Shown: piece after piece, positions 1 through 5,130 of the stretch
Numbering within the stretch: the stretch's first letter is position 1
Layout: each line of letters starts with the position of its first letter
NCBI GenBank assembly: GCA_004556655.1
Contig: SFGF01000127.1
Coordinates: 1-5,401, forward strand
Length of the DNA stretch: 5,401 nucleotides
Direction: 5' to 3'
From: Lachnospiraceae bacterium
GTDB lineage: Bacteria; Bacillota; Clostridia; Lachnospirales; Lachnospiraceae
Notes under the pieces: model-generated
Seen by the model: the letters and a program-made list of their open reading frames with translations, nothing else
What the model was told of the DNA's origin: nothing
Database searches by the model: none
Position numbers and translations under genes: made by a program

Positions 1-68
1 GGATTGGTCAAATGGTATGACAGAAGTCTCCAAAACTTTTAGCGGGAGTTCGATTCTCTCATCCCCTG
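1..68 (+). tRNA. tRNA-Trp (anticodon CCA), 5' end cut by the window edge
   Basis: This is a nearly complete cloverleaf that reads UGG (Trp) codons. Bases 1-4 (GGAT) are the end of the 5' acceptor strand and pair with the start of ATCCCCT at 61-67, so only the first three bases of the gene lie outside the window. The D stem is GTCA 7-10 with TGAC 18-21. The anticodon stem is 23-27 with 35-39 (one G-T pair) and encloses the loop CTCCAAA, with anticodon CCA at 30-32. The T stem is 44-48 with 56-60 around the loop TTCGATT. The discriminator base is G68, as in other bacterial tRNA-Trp. CCA is not encoded, so it must be added after transcription, as is common in Firmicutes. Confidence 0.95.
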
Positions 69-72
69 CTGG

Positions 73-98
73 AAACCGCCGTAGAACGGCGGTTTTTT
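73..98 (+). terminator. Intrinsic terminator of the tRNA gene
   Basis: AACCGCCGT (74-82) pairs perfectly with ACGGCGGTT (86-94) around the 3-base loop AGA. The stem is GC-rich and is followed directly by a T run up to base 98. It begins five bases after the tRNA discriminator base, so it should end the tRNA transcript. This is a classic Rho-independent terminator. Confidence 0.93.
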
Positions 99-167
99 AC
101 GTTGTAAAAAATGGAAAGTGAAAGTATTTCCTATAATATAAAAACTTCTGGGGAATCCACAAGTGAA

Positions 168-209
168 AAGGTGTAAAGCCTTGATAATTCAATAAAGACT
201 TTACACCTT
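168..209 (-). terminator. Inverted repeat, probable terminator of the minus-strand shell operon
   Basis: AAGGTGTAAAG (168-178) and CTTTACACCTT (199-209) are perfect 11-base inverted arms separated by 20 bases. It lies 35 bases downstream of the stop codon of the minus-strand GTPase gene. Read on the minus strand, the second arm runs into TTTT and then CACTT, which gives a hairpin with a short, interrupted U tract. The GC content is low and the loop is long, so termination may be weak. It could instead be a protein binding site or a 3'-end stabilising hairpin. On the plus strand no T tract follows it. Confidence 0.55.
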
Positions 210-244
210 ATGTATTTGTTATTTCAAGAACTTTGTTTTCTGTT

Positions 245-772
245 TCATATTCCATCCGGATATTCGATTCCTTCTGGAAGGGGATCCCATTCGTTTAATC
301 CCATATTTTGTTTGAATTTTGCCTGTTCGATAGTGAGATGGGGAAGATCTTCTTCCAGATACTCTATTAGTTCAGAAATTCCTTCTCTTGTTACATTATT
401 TATAAGAAAAATACGTTCACATCCGGCATTTTCAAGCCACTGTCTTACCATAGGAATATTTGCATAGGGTGAATCCGTTTTCGTAATAATACCGATGAGA
501 GGACGAAGTATAAATGATCGAAGACTTGCACTGAACAGATTAAATGGTTCATCTGCTGACTGTACAATGGCCACCACATCTGCCTCAAATGAAAAACAGG
601 CGAGACCGACACTGAAACGTTTGGATTCTGCATACTCACCGGGTGAGTCTATTGTGTTATCGCTTGTATTCGTATATTGAGTTTTTACATAATGAAGCTC
701 TTCGCCTTTCAGTGCCTGTGTCAGAGAAGTTTTTCCGGCTTCGCTTCTGCCCATTAAAAATAATTTTTTCAT
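245..772 (-). CDS. eutP: EutP/PduV-family microcompartment-associated GTPase
   Basis: A 175-residue small P-loop GTPase of the EutP/PduV family, whose members are encoded with ethanolamine or propanediol microcompartments. What is visible: the G1/Walker A loop GRSEAGKT (residues 8-15), the family-typical G3 region DSPGEY (42-47), and the base-specificity motif TKTD (97-100). These match the EutP architecture (GxxxAGKT, DTPGEY, SKTD). The last ~25 residues (from about I148, ending LPEGIEYPDGI) form a tail beyond the GTPase core. The start ATG has AAGGTGA (bases 776-782) just upstream, and the gene begins 18 bases after the preceding shell gene, so it is the last gene of that operon. Known for the family: PduV binds the shell and has been linked to compartment positioning, and enteric EutP has been reported to have acetate kinase activity. 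Which role applies here cannot be read from sequence. Confidence 0.88.
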   Translation of the reverse strand: MKKLFLMGRSEAGKTSLTQALKGEELHYVKTQYTNTSDNTIDSPGEYAESKRFSVGLACFSFEADVVAIVQSADEPFNLFSASLRSFILRPLIGIITKTDSPYANIPMVRQWLENAGCERIFLINNVTREGISELIEYLEEDLPHLTIEQAKFKQNMGLNEWDPLPEGIEYPDGI

Positions 773-790
773 TTTTCACCTTATCTGTCT

Positions 791-1219
791 TTAGCTTTTA
801 TGGATAGCGCAGGTTTTAAATCCCAAAACCTCTTTAAAAAATCTGACGACTTCTTCAACTGCAGTCTGTACTTCGGTAAGTCCTCCGGTAAGAATCAAAG
901 AACCACAAAAACGATCCATAAAACCAATTTGAACATCTGCACTTTTTGATGCAACATCCGCAGCTACTACGACAGCCTCCCAGGGGGTAAAACGAATCAA
1001 CCCGATGGATTCTCCCATATGATCTTCTCCTTCATGAACGCCTATATGAAGCCCCAGATTCTGATATATACAGGCATCTGACGGACTAATCACATGAGCC
1101 AGACAAACTTCTTTTCCGGGAACTCTAACACGGGTCATGCGCAGTCTTTTTCCCTTCAGATGTTCATAATCATCGTGAAACAGTTTTTCCAACAGTTCCT
1201 CTTTTGTTATTTGAGCCAT
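791..1219 (-). CDS. EutS/PduU-type microcompartment shell protein with N-terminal extension
   Basis: A 142-residue BMC-domain shell protein of the circularly permuted EutS/PduU type. From about residue 31 it follows the family closely: VPGKEVCLAHVI (33-44), SIGLIRFTPWEA (71-82), then DVASKSADVQIGFMDRF (88-104) and GSLILTGG. It is clearly a paralogue of the upstream gene, sharing the GF-x-DRF-x-G-x-LI-x-TG core. Two oddities appear. About 27 charged, helix-prone residues (ITKEELLEKLF..DYEHLK) precede the normal family start, and an acidic stretch (EGED, 63-66) lengthens the loop before the BMC core. The upstream ATG is chosen because AGGAAG sits at normal spacing and overlaps the previous gene's stop codon. 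The internal Met28 would give a more usual length of 115 residues, but its nearest purine tract is 14 bases away. Family members assemble into hexamers with a small beta-barrel cap on one face. Confidence 0.9.
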   Translation of the reverse strand: MAQITKEELLEKLFHDDYEHLKGKRLRMTRVRVPGKEVCLAHVISPSDACIYQNLGLHIGVHEGEDHMGESIGLIRFTPWEAVVVAADVASKSADVQIGFMDRFCGSLILTGGLTEVQTAVEEVVRFFKEVLGFKTCAIHKS

Positions 1220-1230
1220 GGCTGCACTTC

Positions 1231-1596
1231 CTATCTTTTTGTGATTTTGCAGACTACATATCCCAGTGAATCACGGAAATAATCCACGATTTCAGTCAGA
1301 GCCGAAATTACATCAGAGATTTCTCCTGTAATGATCAGTGTTCCGGTAAATCGATCTGCAAATCCCAGATAGACGTTACCGCTTTTTACTGCAATATCAG
1401 ATGCAATTACGGCTGATTCCGGCGGAGTCATATTCATAATTCCTATAGCTGATGAGCTATAATCCATTTGTGGATTCAATCCCAGTTTCTGGTATATGAT
1501 CGGAGCCGGACCGCCCATCACGTGTGCAAATGTGATTTCCTTACCGGCTACGGTTTCCTGAACAATTCTTATCTGTTCTTCATGTTCATTTGTCAT
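1231..1596 (-). CDS. eutS: EutS/PduU-type microcompartment shell protein
   Basis: A 121-residue shell protein of the circularly permuted single-BMC-domain class (EutS, PduU). The family pattern is plain: an N-terminal stretch ending VAGKEITFAHV (residues 16-26), which in known structures supplies the strands of the central beta-barrel, then AIGIMNMTPPESAVIASDIA (50-69), SGNVYLGFADRFTGTLIITG (72-91), and a C-terminal helix and strand ending CKITKR. The length compares with about 111-116 residues in enteric EutS and PduU. It is the first gene of the minus-strand operon. AGAGGGG (1606-1612) precedes the ATG, and the promoter at 1681-1709 drives it. EutS forms bent hexamers and PduU flat ones; the sequence alone does not say which applies, so eutS is used as the family name. 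No substrate can be assigned, because no compartment enzyme is nearby. Confidence 0.9.
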   Translation of the reverse strand: MTNEHEEQIRIVQETVAGKEITFAHVMGGPAPIIYQKLGLNPQMDYSSSAIGIMNMTPPESAVIASDIAVKSGNVYLGFADRFTGTLIITGEISDVISALTEIVDYFRDSLGYVVCKITKR

Positions 1597-1680
1597 GTTT
1601 AGATTCCCCTCTTTCTGAAAAATTTTGACAGGATCTGTATATCATTCTAAATTATCTATAAAATGTCTTATTCTTTAAAA

Positions 1681-1709
1681 ATCATACTATCAGCAATTTT
1701 TTATGTCAA
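1681..1709 (-). promoter_or_regulatory. Sigma-A promoter of the shell protein/GTPase operon
   Basis: On the minus strand, TTGACA (complement of 1704-1709) and TATGAT (complement of 1681-1686) are separated by exactly 17 bases. This is a consensus -35 and a one-mismatch -10. Transcription would start near 1674, leaving a leader of about 77 bases before the first shell gene. That leader shows no convincing terminator or antiterminator hairpin, so no EutV-type attenuation is evident. Such a strong core promoter suggests either constitutive expression or control by a repressor. Confidence 0.85.
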
Positions 1710-1710
1710 G

Positions 1711-1738
1711 TTGAAATCCTCTGATAATTCGGTAAAAT
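1711..1738 (+). promoter_or_regulatory. Candidate sigma-A promoter of the Nudix/DUF1643 operon
   Basis: TTGAAA (1711-1716) and TAAAAT (1733-1738) are separated by 16 bases, pointing to a start near 1745 and a leader of about 84 bases. The -35 lies one base from the -35 of the divergent shell operon promoter, so polymerases on the two strands would compete. It matches consensus less well than the divergent promoter. Confidence 0.55.
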
Positions 1739-1759
1739 ATTACACTTCTTCGTTTGGAA

Positions 1760-1773
1760 TTACAAGATTGTAA
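1760..1773. promoter_or_regulatory. Small palindrome in the Nudix leader, possible operator
   Basis: TTACAA-GA-TTGTAA is a perfect 6-base inverted repeat with a 2-base centre. It sits about 15 bases downstream of the predicted plus-strand start site and 56 bases before the Nudix start codon. Its position would suit a repressor site. It is short enough to occur by chance in AT-rich DNA, and no regulator is known for it. Confidence 0.25.
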
Positions 1774-1828
1774 GCATATGGCAGTTGTTGTAGAATGGAA
1801 TTATATCATAACGAAAGAAGAGGTAGTG

Positions 1829-2281
1829 ATGATGAGCAGAACCGAGCAGGTTGAACTTACAATTCTATGTTCTATATATAAAGAAGATCAATTGCTTTTA
1901 CAGAATCGGACAAAAGATGACTGGAAAGGATATACATTTCCGGGAGGACATGTGGAACCGGGAGAATCTTTTGTGGATGCTGTAGTACGGGAAATGAAAG
2001 AAGAGACAGGACTGAAAATAAGAAATCCCCGTTTATGCGGGATAAAACAATTTCCTATAGAGAACGGACGTTACATCGTTTTGCTTTTTAAAACAGATCA
2101 GTTCAGCGGAAAACTGGTATCATCAGAAGAGGGAAAGATGAAATGGTTTTCCAGGGATGATCTGTATAAAATCCAATTGGCAGAGAATTTTATGGAATTA
2201 CTACAGGTATTTGATGATGATAATCTGACAGAATTTCAATATATTGAAAATGAAAATGAGTGGAAAGTAGTTATGAAGTGA
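1829..2281 (+). CDS. Nudix hydrolase (MutT-like, putative 8-oxo-dGTP diphosphatase)
   Basis: A 150-residue cytosolic Nudix enzyme. Nudix proteins hydrolyse nucleoside diphosphates linked to another group, commonly an oxidised NTP to the NMP plus pyrophosphate, using Mg2+ bound by the Nudix box. The box is complete at residues 40-62: G40, E46, R54-E55, E58-E59, G61, with the sequence GGHVEPGESF then REMKEETGL. The preceding YTFPGG is typical of MutT-like members. The start is ATG 1829, with AGAGG (1818-1822) six bases upstream; a second ATG follows directly. An in-frame TTG at 1754 would add 25 residues that resemble no family N-terminus, so it was not used. The next gene starts 34 bases after the stop, with no terminator between, so the two are probably co-transcribed. 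The true substrate is not evident from sequence; 8-oxo-dGTP is the usual family guess. Confidence 0.88.
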   Translation: MMSRTEQVELTILCSIYKEDQLLLQNRTKDDWKGYTFPGGHVEPGESFVDAVVREMKEETGLKIRNPRLCGIKQFPIENGRYIVLLFKTDQFSGKLVSSEEGKMKWFSRDDLYKIQLAENFMELLQVFDDDNLTEFQYIENENEWKVVMK

Positions 2282-2315
2282 GCAGATTATTGAAAGAAAG
2301 GATAGAATAATTACT

Positions 2316-3170
2316 ATGAAGGATTGTGAGAAATGGATATATGAACATAGTGAAGATAATGTATACCGATATATACTGGGTACGAAAGGAAATAATCCGT
2401 TGATTTGCTTTGGCGTAAATCCCAGTACGGCCTGTCCGGAAGAACTCGACAATACTATGAGAATTGTATATGCAACAGCTGAAAGATTGGGATATGACAG
2501 TTATATTATGTTAAATCTGTACCCTCAGAGAGCAACCAACCCGGATGAAATGGATAAAGTACTGAACAAAGATGCTTTTTCCAAAAATCTAGAATATATA
2601 GAAAGTGTATTATGCCGGTCAAATCTGAAGCTCTGGGCGGCATGGGGAACCTTGATTAAGAAACGGCCTTATCTAATAAAAACACTGGAGAGGGTAGAAA
2701 AAATGGCTGTGAAATATTCCTGCGAGTGGAGTACACTTGGTAAGAAAAGTAAAGATGGGCATCCCCATCATCCGTTGTATTTGGCAAAGACAGCAGAACC
2801 GGAAACATTCGATGTAAAACAGTACATAGAAGAGTTTTTAAAAAGTATTATTGGAAATATCGTCACAGTGACGGTTGACAGACCCATGGGAACTTATCAT
2901 CCTGAGCATAAATCTTTGTATTATCCTGTAAATTACGGATTTGTAAAAGGTATTGTAGCAGCGGATGGAGAAGAACAGGATGCCTATATTCTGGGAGTTT
3001 ATACACCTGTCAGAGAATTTACAGGTAGAATTGCCGCAGTGATCAGACGTGAAAATGATATAGAAGACAAGTGGGTGGTGATCCCCGAAAATGTCTGTTT
3101 TACGAAAGAAGAAATCAGATGGCAGGTACATTTTCAGGAGCACTTTTTTCAAACGGAAATAATAATGTGA
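2316..3170 (+). CDS. DUF1643 domain fused to an inorganic pyrophosphatase-like domain
   Basis: A 284-residue two-domain protein. Residues 1 to about 175 are a DUF1643 domain: ICFGVNPSTA (30-39), LNLYPQRATNPDEM (66-79), WAAWGT (107-112) and GHPHHPLYL (148-156) are its conserved blocks. Its function is unknown. Residues about 178-284 resemble a short Firmicutes protein annotated as inorganic pyrophosphatase: VTVDRPMGTYHPEH, YYPVNYGF (202-209), DGEEQDAYI (217-225) and EDKWVVIP (250-257). YPVNYGF and DG-x3-D recall the soluble family I pyrophosphatase motifs YPCNYGY and DGDPVDV. D217 and D222 match two of the three metal-binding aspartates and E219 replaces the third. The C-terminal part is only about 107 residues, well below a full pyrophosphatase, so activity is uncertain. 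The start ATG has AAAGGA (2297-2302), but 13 bases away, which is long. No terminator is seen after the stop. Confidence 0.82.
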   Translation: MKDCEKWIYEHSEDNVYRYILGTKGNNPLICFGVNPSTACPEELDNTMRIVYATAERLGYDSYIMLNLYPQRATNPDEMDKVLNKDAFSKNLEYIESVLCRSNLKLWAAWGTLIKKRPYLIKTLERVEKMAVKYSCEWSTLGKKSKDGHPHHPLYLAKTAEPETFDVKQYIEEFLKSIIGNIVTVTVDRPMGTYHPEHKSLYYPVNYGFVKGIVAADGEEQDAYILGVYTPVREFTGRIAAVIRRENDIEDKWVVIPENVCFTKEEIRWQVHFQEHFFQTEIIM

Positions 3171-3180
3171 ATTTATGAGA

Positions 3181-3231
3181 TAAACAGTATAAAACAGTTG
3201 ACAACAGTTTAATGCTGTTATATACTGTTTA
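3181..3231. promoter_or_regulatory. Phased AACAG/CTGTT half-site array, probable GntR operator
   Basis: Five half-sites lie here: AACAG at 3183, 3193 and 3203, exactly 10 bases apart, then the inverse CTGTT at 3215 and 3225, also 10 apart. Bases 3191-3231 form an imperfect palindrome centred on 3211, with 13 of 17 arm positions matching. In addition, TAAACAGTATA (3181-3191) is a perfect inverted copy of TATACTGTTTA (3221-3231). The array covers both promoter boxes of the gene just downstream, a GntR-type repressor. Autorepression is therefore the natural reading, since YtrA-type GntR proteins commonly bind inverted repeats at their own promoters. That this repressor binds here is inference. 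Confidence 0.7.
3198..3226 (+). promoter_or_regulatory. Sigma-A promoter of the GntR/ABC transporter operon
   Basis: A consensus -35 TTGACA (3198-3203) and a -10 TATACT (3221-3226) are separated by 17 bases. Transcription would start near 3233, giving a very short leader of about 18 bases that is almost entirely ribosome binding site. The -35 overlaps the second and third AACAG half-sites and the -10 lies in the right arm of the inverted repeat, so a bound repressor should block polymerase. Confidence 0.88.
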
Positions 3232-3250
3232 TATCGAAGGAGGAGTAAGG

Positions 3251-3622
3251 ATGAAATTGATTATCAATAATTCATCCATGCAGCCTATCTATGAGCAGAT
3301 TGTTTCACAGATAAAGAATCATATAACGCATGGAGAATTACAAGAAGAAGAAATGCTCCCATCAGTTCGTACTTTAGCTAAAGAATTGAAGGTCAGTGCA
3401 CTGACTGTAAAGAAAGCATATGATGCATTGGAGGAGGAAGGGTTCATCGTCACAGTTCATGGGAAAGGAAGCTTTGTGACCCTTGCAAATCAGGAGTTGA
3501 TGCTTGAGGAGAAAAAGAAAGAAGTAGAAGCTGATTTGGAAATGGCCATCCGAAAAGGCAGAAGCTGTGGAATGAGTGATCAGGAGATTACAGATTTATT
3601 TCATATTGTTTTGGAGGATTAG
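3251..3622 (+). CDS. GntR-family transcriptional regulator, YtrA subfamily
   Basis: A 123-residue DNA-binding repressor. The N-terminal winged helix-turn-helix is standard GntR: PIYEQIVSQIKNHI (residues 12-25), then LPSVRTLAKELKVSALTVKKAYDAL in two overlapping blocks (36-60), EEEGFI, and the wing HGKGSFV (70-76). Only about 47 residues follow, predicted helical and rich in Glu and Lys. This short dimerisation tail, with no ligand-binding domain, defines the YtrA subfamily. The ATG at 3251 is chosen because AAGGAGGA (3237-3244) lies just upstream; an ATG 39 bases earlier lies upstream of the predicted transcription start. It is the first gene of the operon. The ATPase gene starts 3 bases after its stop, and the GGAGG for that gene lies inside its last codons. 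It is expected to repress its own operon and release on a transporter-related signal, as YtrA and PmtR do; the signal here is unknown. Confidence 0.92.
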   Translation: MKLIINNSSMQPIYEQIVSQIKNHITHGELQEEEMLPSVRTLAKELKVSALTVKKAYDALEEEGFIVTVHGKGSFVTLANQELMLEEKKKEVEADLEMAIRKGRSCGMSDQEITDLFHIVLED

Positions 3623-3625
3623 AAG

Positions 3626-4471
3626 ATGGTGAAGTTAAGAGGGGTAAAAAAGCATTATCAGGGATTTGAACTGGACTGTTCAATGGCAGTTCAAAAAGGT
3701 TGTGTTACCGGATTAATCGGAAAAAACGGGGCAGGAAAAAGCACCACTTTTAAAGCAATATTAGGGCTGATCAAACCGGATGAAGGTGAGATTCGAGTGT
3801 TTGGAAAAAAAGTGTCTGACCTGGAGCCGGTCGATAAAGAAAAAATAGGAGTGGTTCTGGCAGATTCCGGATTCAGCGGTTATCTGACCATTAAAGACTT
3901 GATTCCGATACTGGACAATATGTATGAAAAGTTTGACAAGAATGATTTTATTAAAAAATGTAAAAACTTTTCCCTGCCGCTTGATAAGAAGATCAAAGAT
4001 TTTTCTACCGGTATGAAACGGAAACTTCAGGTATTAGCAGCTGTATCGCATGAAGCAGAGGTATTGATTCTGGACGAACCTACGGCAGGGCTTGATGTGG
4101 TTGCCAGAGATGAACTTTTAAATCTCCTCAGAGAATATATGGAGAAAGGAGATCGTTCAATCCTGATAAGTTCTCATATTTCTGCAGACCTGGAAGGTTT
4201 CTGTGATGATATTTTTATGATTGATGATGGAAAAATTGTGATGCATGAAGAAACGGATGTACTGCTCAGTGATTATGCTTTGCTTAAAGTGACGAATCAA
4301 CAGTATCAGATGTTGGATAAAAAATATATATTACGGTATCGAAAGGAAAATTATGGATACAGCTGTCTGACAAATCAGAAACAGTTTTATCTTGAAAACT
4401 ATCCGGATATTACAGTGGAAAAAGGAAATATTGATGAGGTAATAATGATGATGATTCGGGGTGAAGAGTGA
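3626..4471 (+). CDS. ABC transporter ATP-binding protein (YtrB/PmtA-like)
   Basis: The 281-residue ATPase subunit of an ABC-2 type exporter, acting on the cytoplasmic face of the membrane. Visible motifs: Walker A GKNGAGKST (residues 32-40), signature FSTGMKRKL (126-134), Walker B VLILDEPTAGLD (146-157) and the switch histidine in SSH (182-184). The signature reads FSTGM rather than LSGGQ, and the segment where the Q-loop glutamine is expected reads VVLADSGF (76-83), with no Gln. To my knowledge such deviations are common in this Firmicutes ABC-2 subfamily, so the protein is probably active. About 70 residues after the nucleotide-binding core form a C-terminal extension. GGAGG (3613-3617) precedes the ATG. 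The gene's stop overlaps the permease start by one base, implying coupled translation. The GntR-ATPase-permease order matches ytr and pmt loci; the substrate is unknown, with peptides or envelope-active compounds the best guess. Confidence 0.93.
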   Translation: MVKLRGVKKHYQGFELDCSMAVQKGCVTGLIGKNGAGKSTTFKAILGLIKPDEGEIRVFGKKVSDLEPVDKEKIGVVLADSGFSGYLTIKDLIPILDNMYEKFDKNDFIKKCKNFSLPLDKKIKDFSTGMKRKLQVLAAVSHEAEVLILDEPTAGLDVVARDELLNLLREYMEKGDRSILISSHISADLEGFCDDIFMIDDGKIVMHEETDVLLSDYALLKVTNQQYQMLDKKYILRYRKENYGYSCLTNQKQFYLENYPDITVEKGNIDEVIMMMIRGEE

Positions 4472-5127
4472 TGAAAGGGATGTTGATTAAAGATTTTATG
4501 CTGCTGAAGAATCAAAAACAGTTTTTTGTGACCATTCTTGTGTTTGCATTTTTGTTTTTCGGTATGTATGATGATACCACATTTGCATTTACTTATATAG
4601 TGGTCTTATGTACGCTTTTTACCATAAGTACTATCAGCTATGATGAATATGATAATGGAATGAGCTATCTGTTTACATTACCAATAAGCAGAAAAGGGTA
4701 TGTAAAGGAAAAGTATGTTTTTGGTATCATATCTATTTGTATTGCACTGATTGCGTCAACAGTTTTATACTTCGTATTCAGGATGGCGAAAAATCAGGAC
4801 TATGGTGTTCAGGAATTGCTGATTCAGCTTTTCACCAGTCTGATGGTGGCAATGTTCATGCTGGCGTTCTCTTTACCGATTCAGTTGAAATTTGGTGCAG
4901 AAAAAAGCCGAATCGCATTGCTTGCGGTATTTGGATGTATCGTAGCAATGGGAATTATAGTGGTTAAGCTAGGTGAGAGTATGAATCTGGATATGGGGTC
5001 ATATTTGGCAAAAGTTAATGGAATGAGACCACAGATGCTTATAGCTGCAGGAATTTTGATAGGAATTTTTGCCATATTTATATCCTGTCTGATATCATTA
5101 AGAATAATAAAGAAAAAAGAATTTTAA
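4471..5127 (+). CDS. ABC-2 type transporter permease
   Basis: A 218-residue integral membrane protein, the permease partner of the preceding ATPase. Six hydrophobic segments are visible at about residues 18-32, 38-56, 83-103, 117-137, 148-165 and 189-210, the usual count for ABC-2 permeases. Between segments 2 and 3 lies the cytoplasmic motif SYDEYDNGMSYLFTLPISRK (56-75) followed by GYVKEKY, the hallmark of the ABC2 permease family that includes PmtB. The C-terminus is basic (RIIKKKEF), consistent with a cytoplasmic end. ATG 4471 overlaps the ATPase stop as TGATG, with GGGGTGA (4458-4464) upstream; a GTG one codon earlier is also possible. The gene ends in tandem stops, TAA TGA. Only one permease is present, while ytr and pmt loci have more, so it would have to act as a homodimer or with a distant partner. 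Confidence 0.9.
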   Translation: MKGMLIKDFMLLKNQKQFFVTILVFAFLFFGMYDDTTFAFTYIVVLCTLFTISTISYDEYDNGMSYLFTLPISRKGYVKEKYVFGIISICIALIASTVLYFVFRMAKNQDYGVQELLIQLFTSLMVAMFMLAFSLPIQLKFGAEKSRIALLAVFGCIVAMGIIVVKLGESMNLDMGSYLAKVNGMRPQMLIAAGILIGIFAIFISCLISLRIIKKKEF

Positions 5128-5130
5128 TGA

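Noticed and set aside
44..68. tRNA 3' end as an attachment site for an integrated element
   Set aside because: No second copy of the tRNA 3' sequence and no integrase gene occur in the window.
132..137. TATAAT on the plus strand as a promoter for a small RNA ending at the 168-209 hairpin
   Set aside because: There is no -35 at 16-18 bases, and the hairpin lacks a T tract on that strand.
1597..1674. A leader attenuator (EutV-type antitermination hairpins) before the first shell gene
   Set aside because: Only a 4-base stem (ACAG/CTGT) near a short A/T tract is visible, too weak for a terminator, and no paired hexaloop hairpins were found.
1754..1828. A 25-residue upstream extension of the Nudix protein from TTG at 1754
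   Set aside because: It uses a rare start codon, its residues look like translated leader, and ATG 1829 has a well-placed AGAGG and yields the normal family N-terminus.
2838..3152. Long open frames opposite real genes (for example here, and at 4881-5075 and 210-680)
   Set aside because: They are antisense to well-supported genes, show no recognisable domains, and were treated as shadows.
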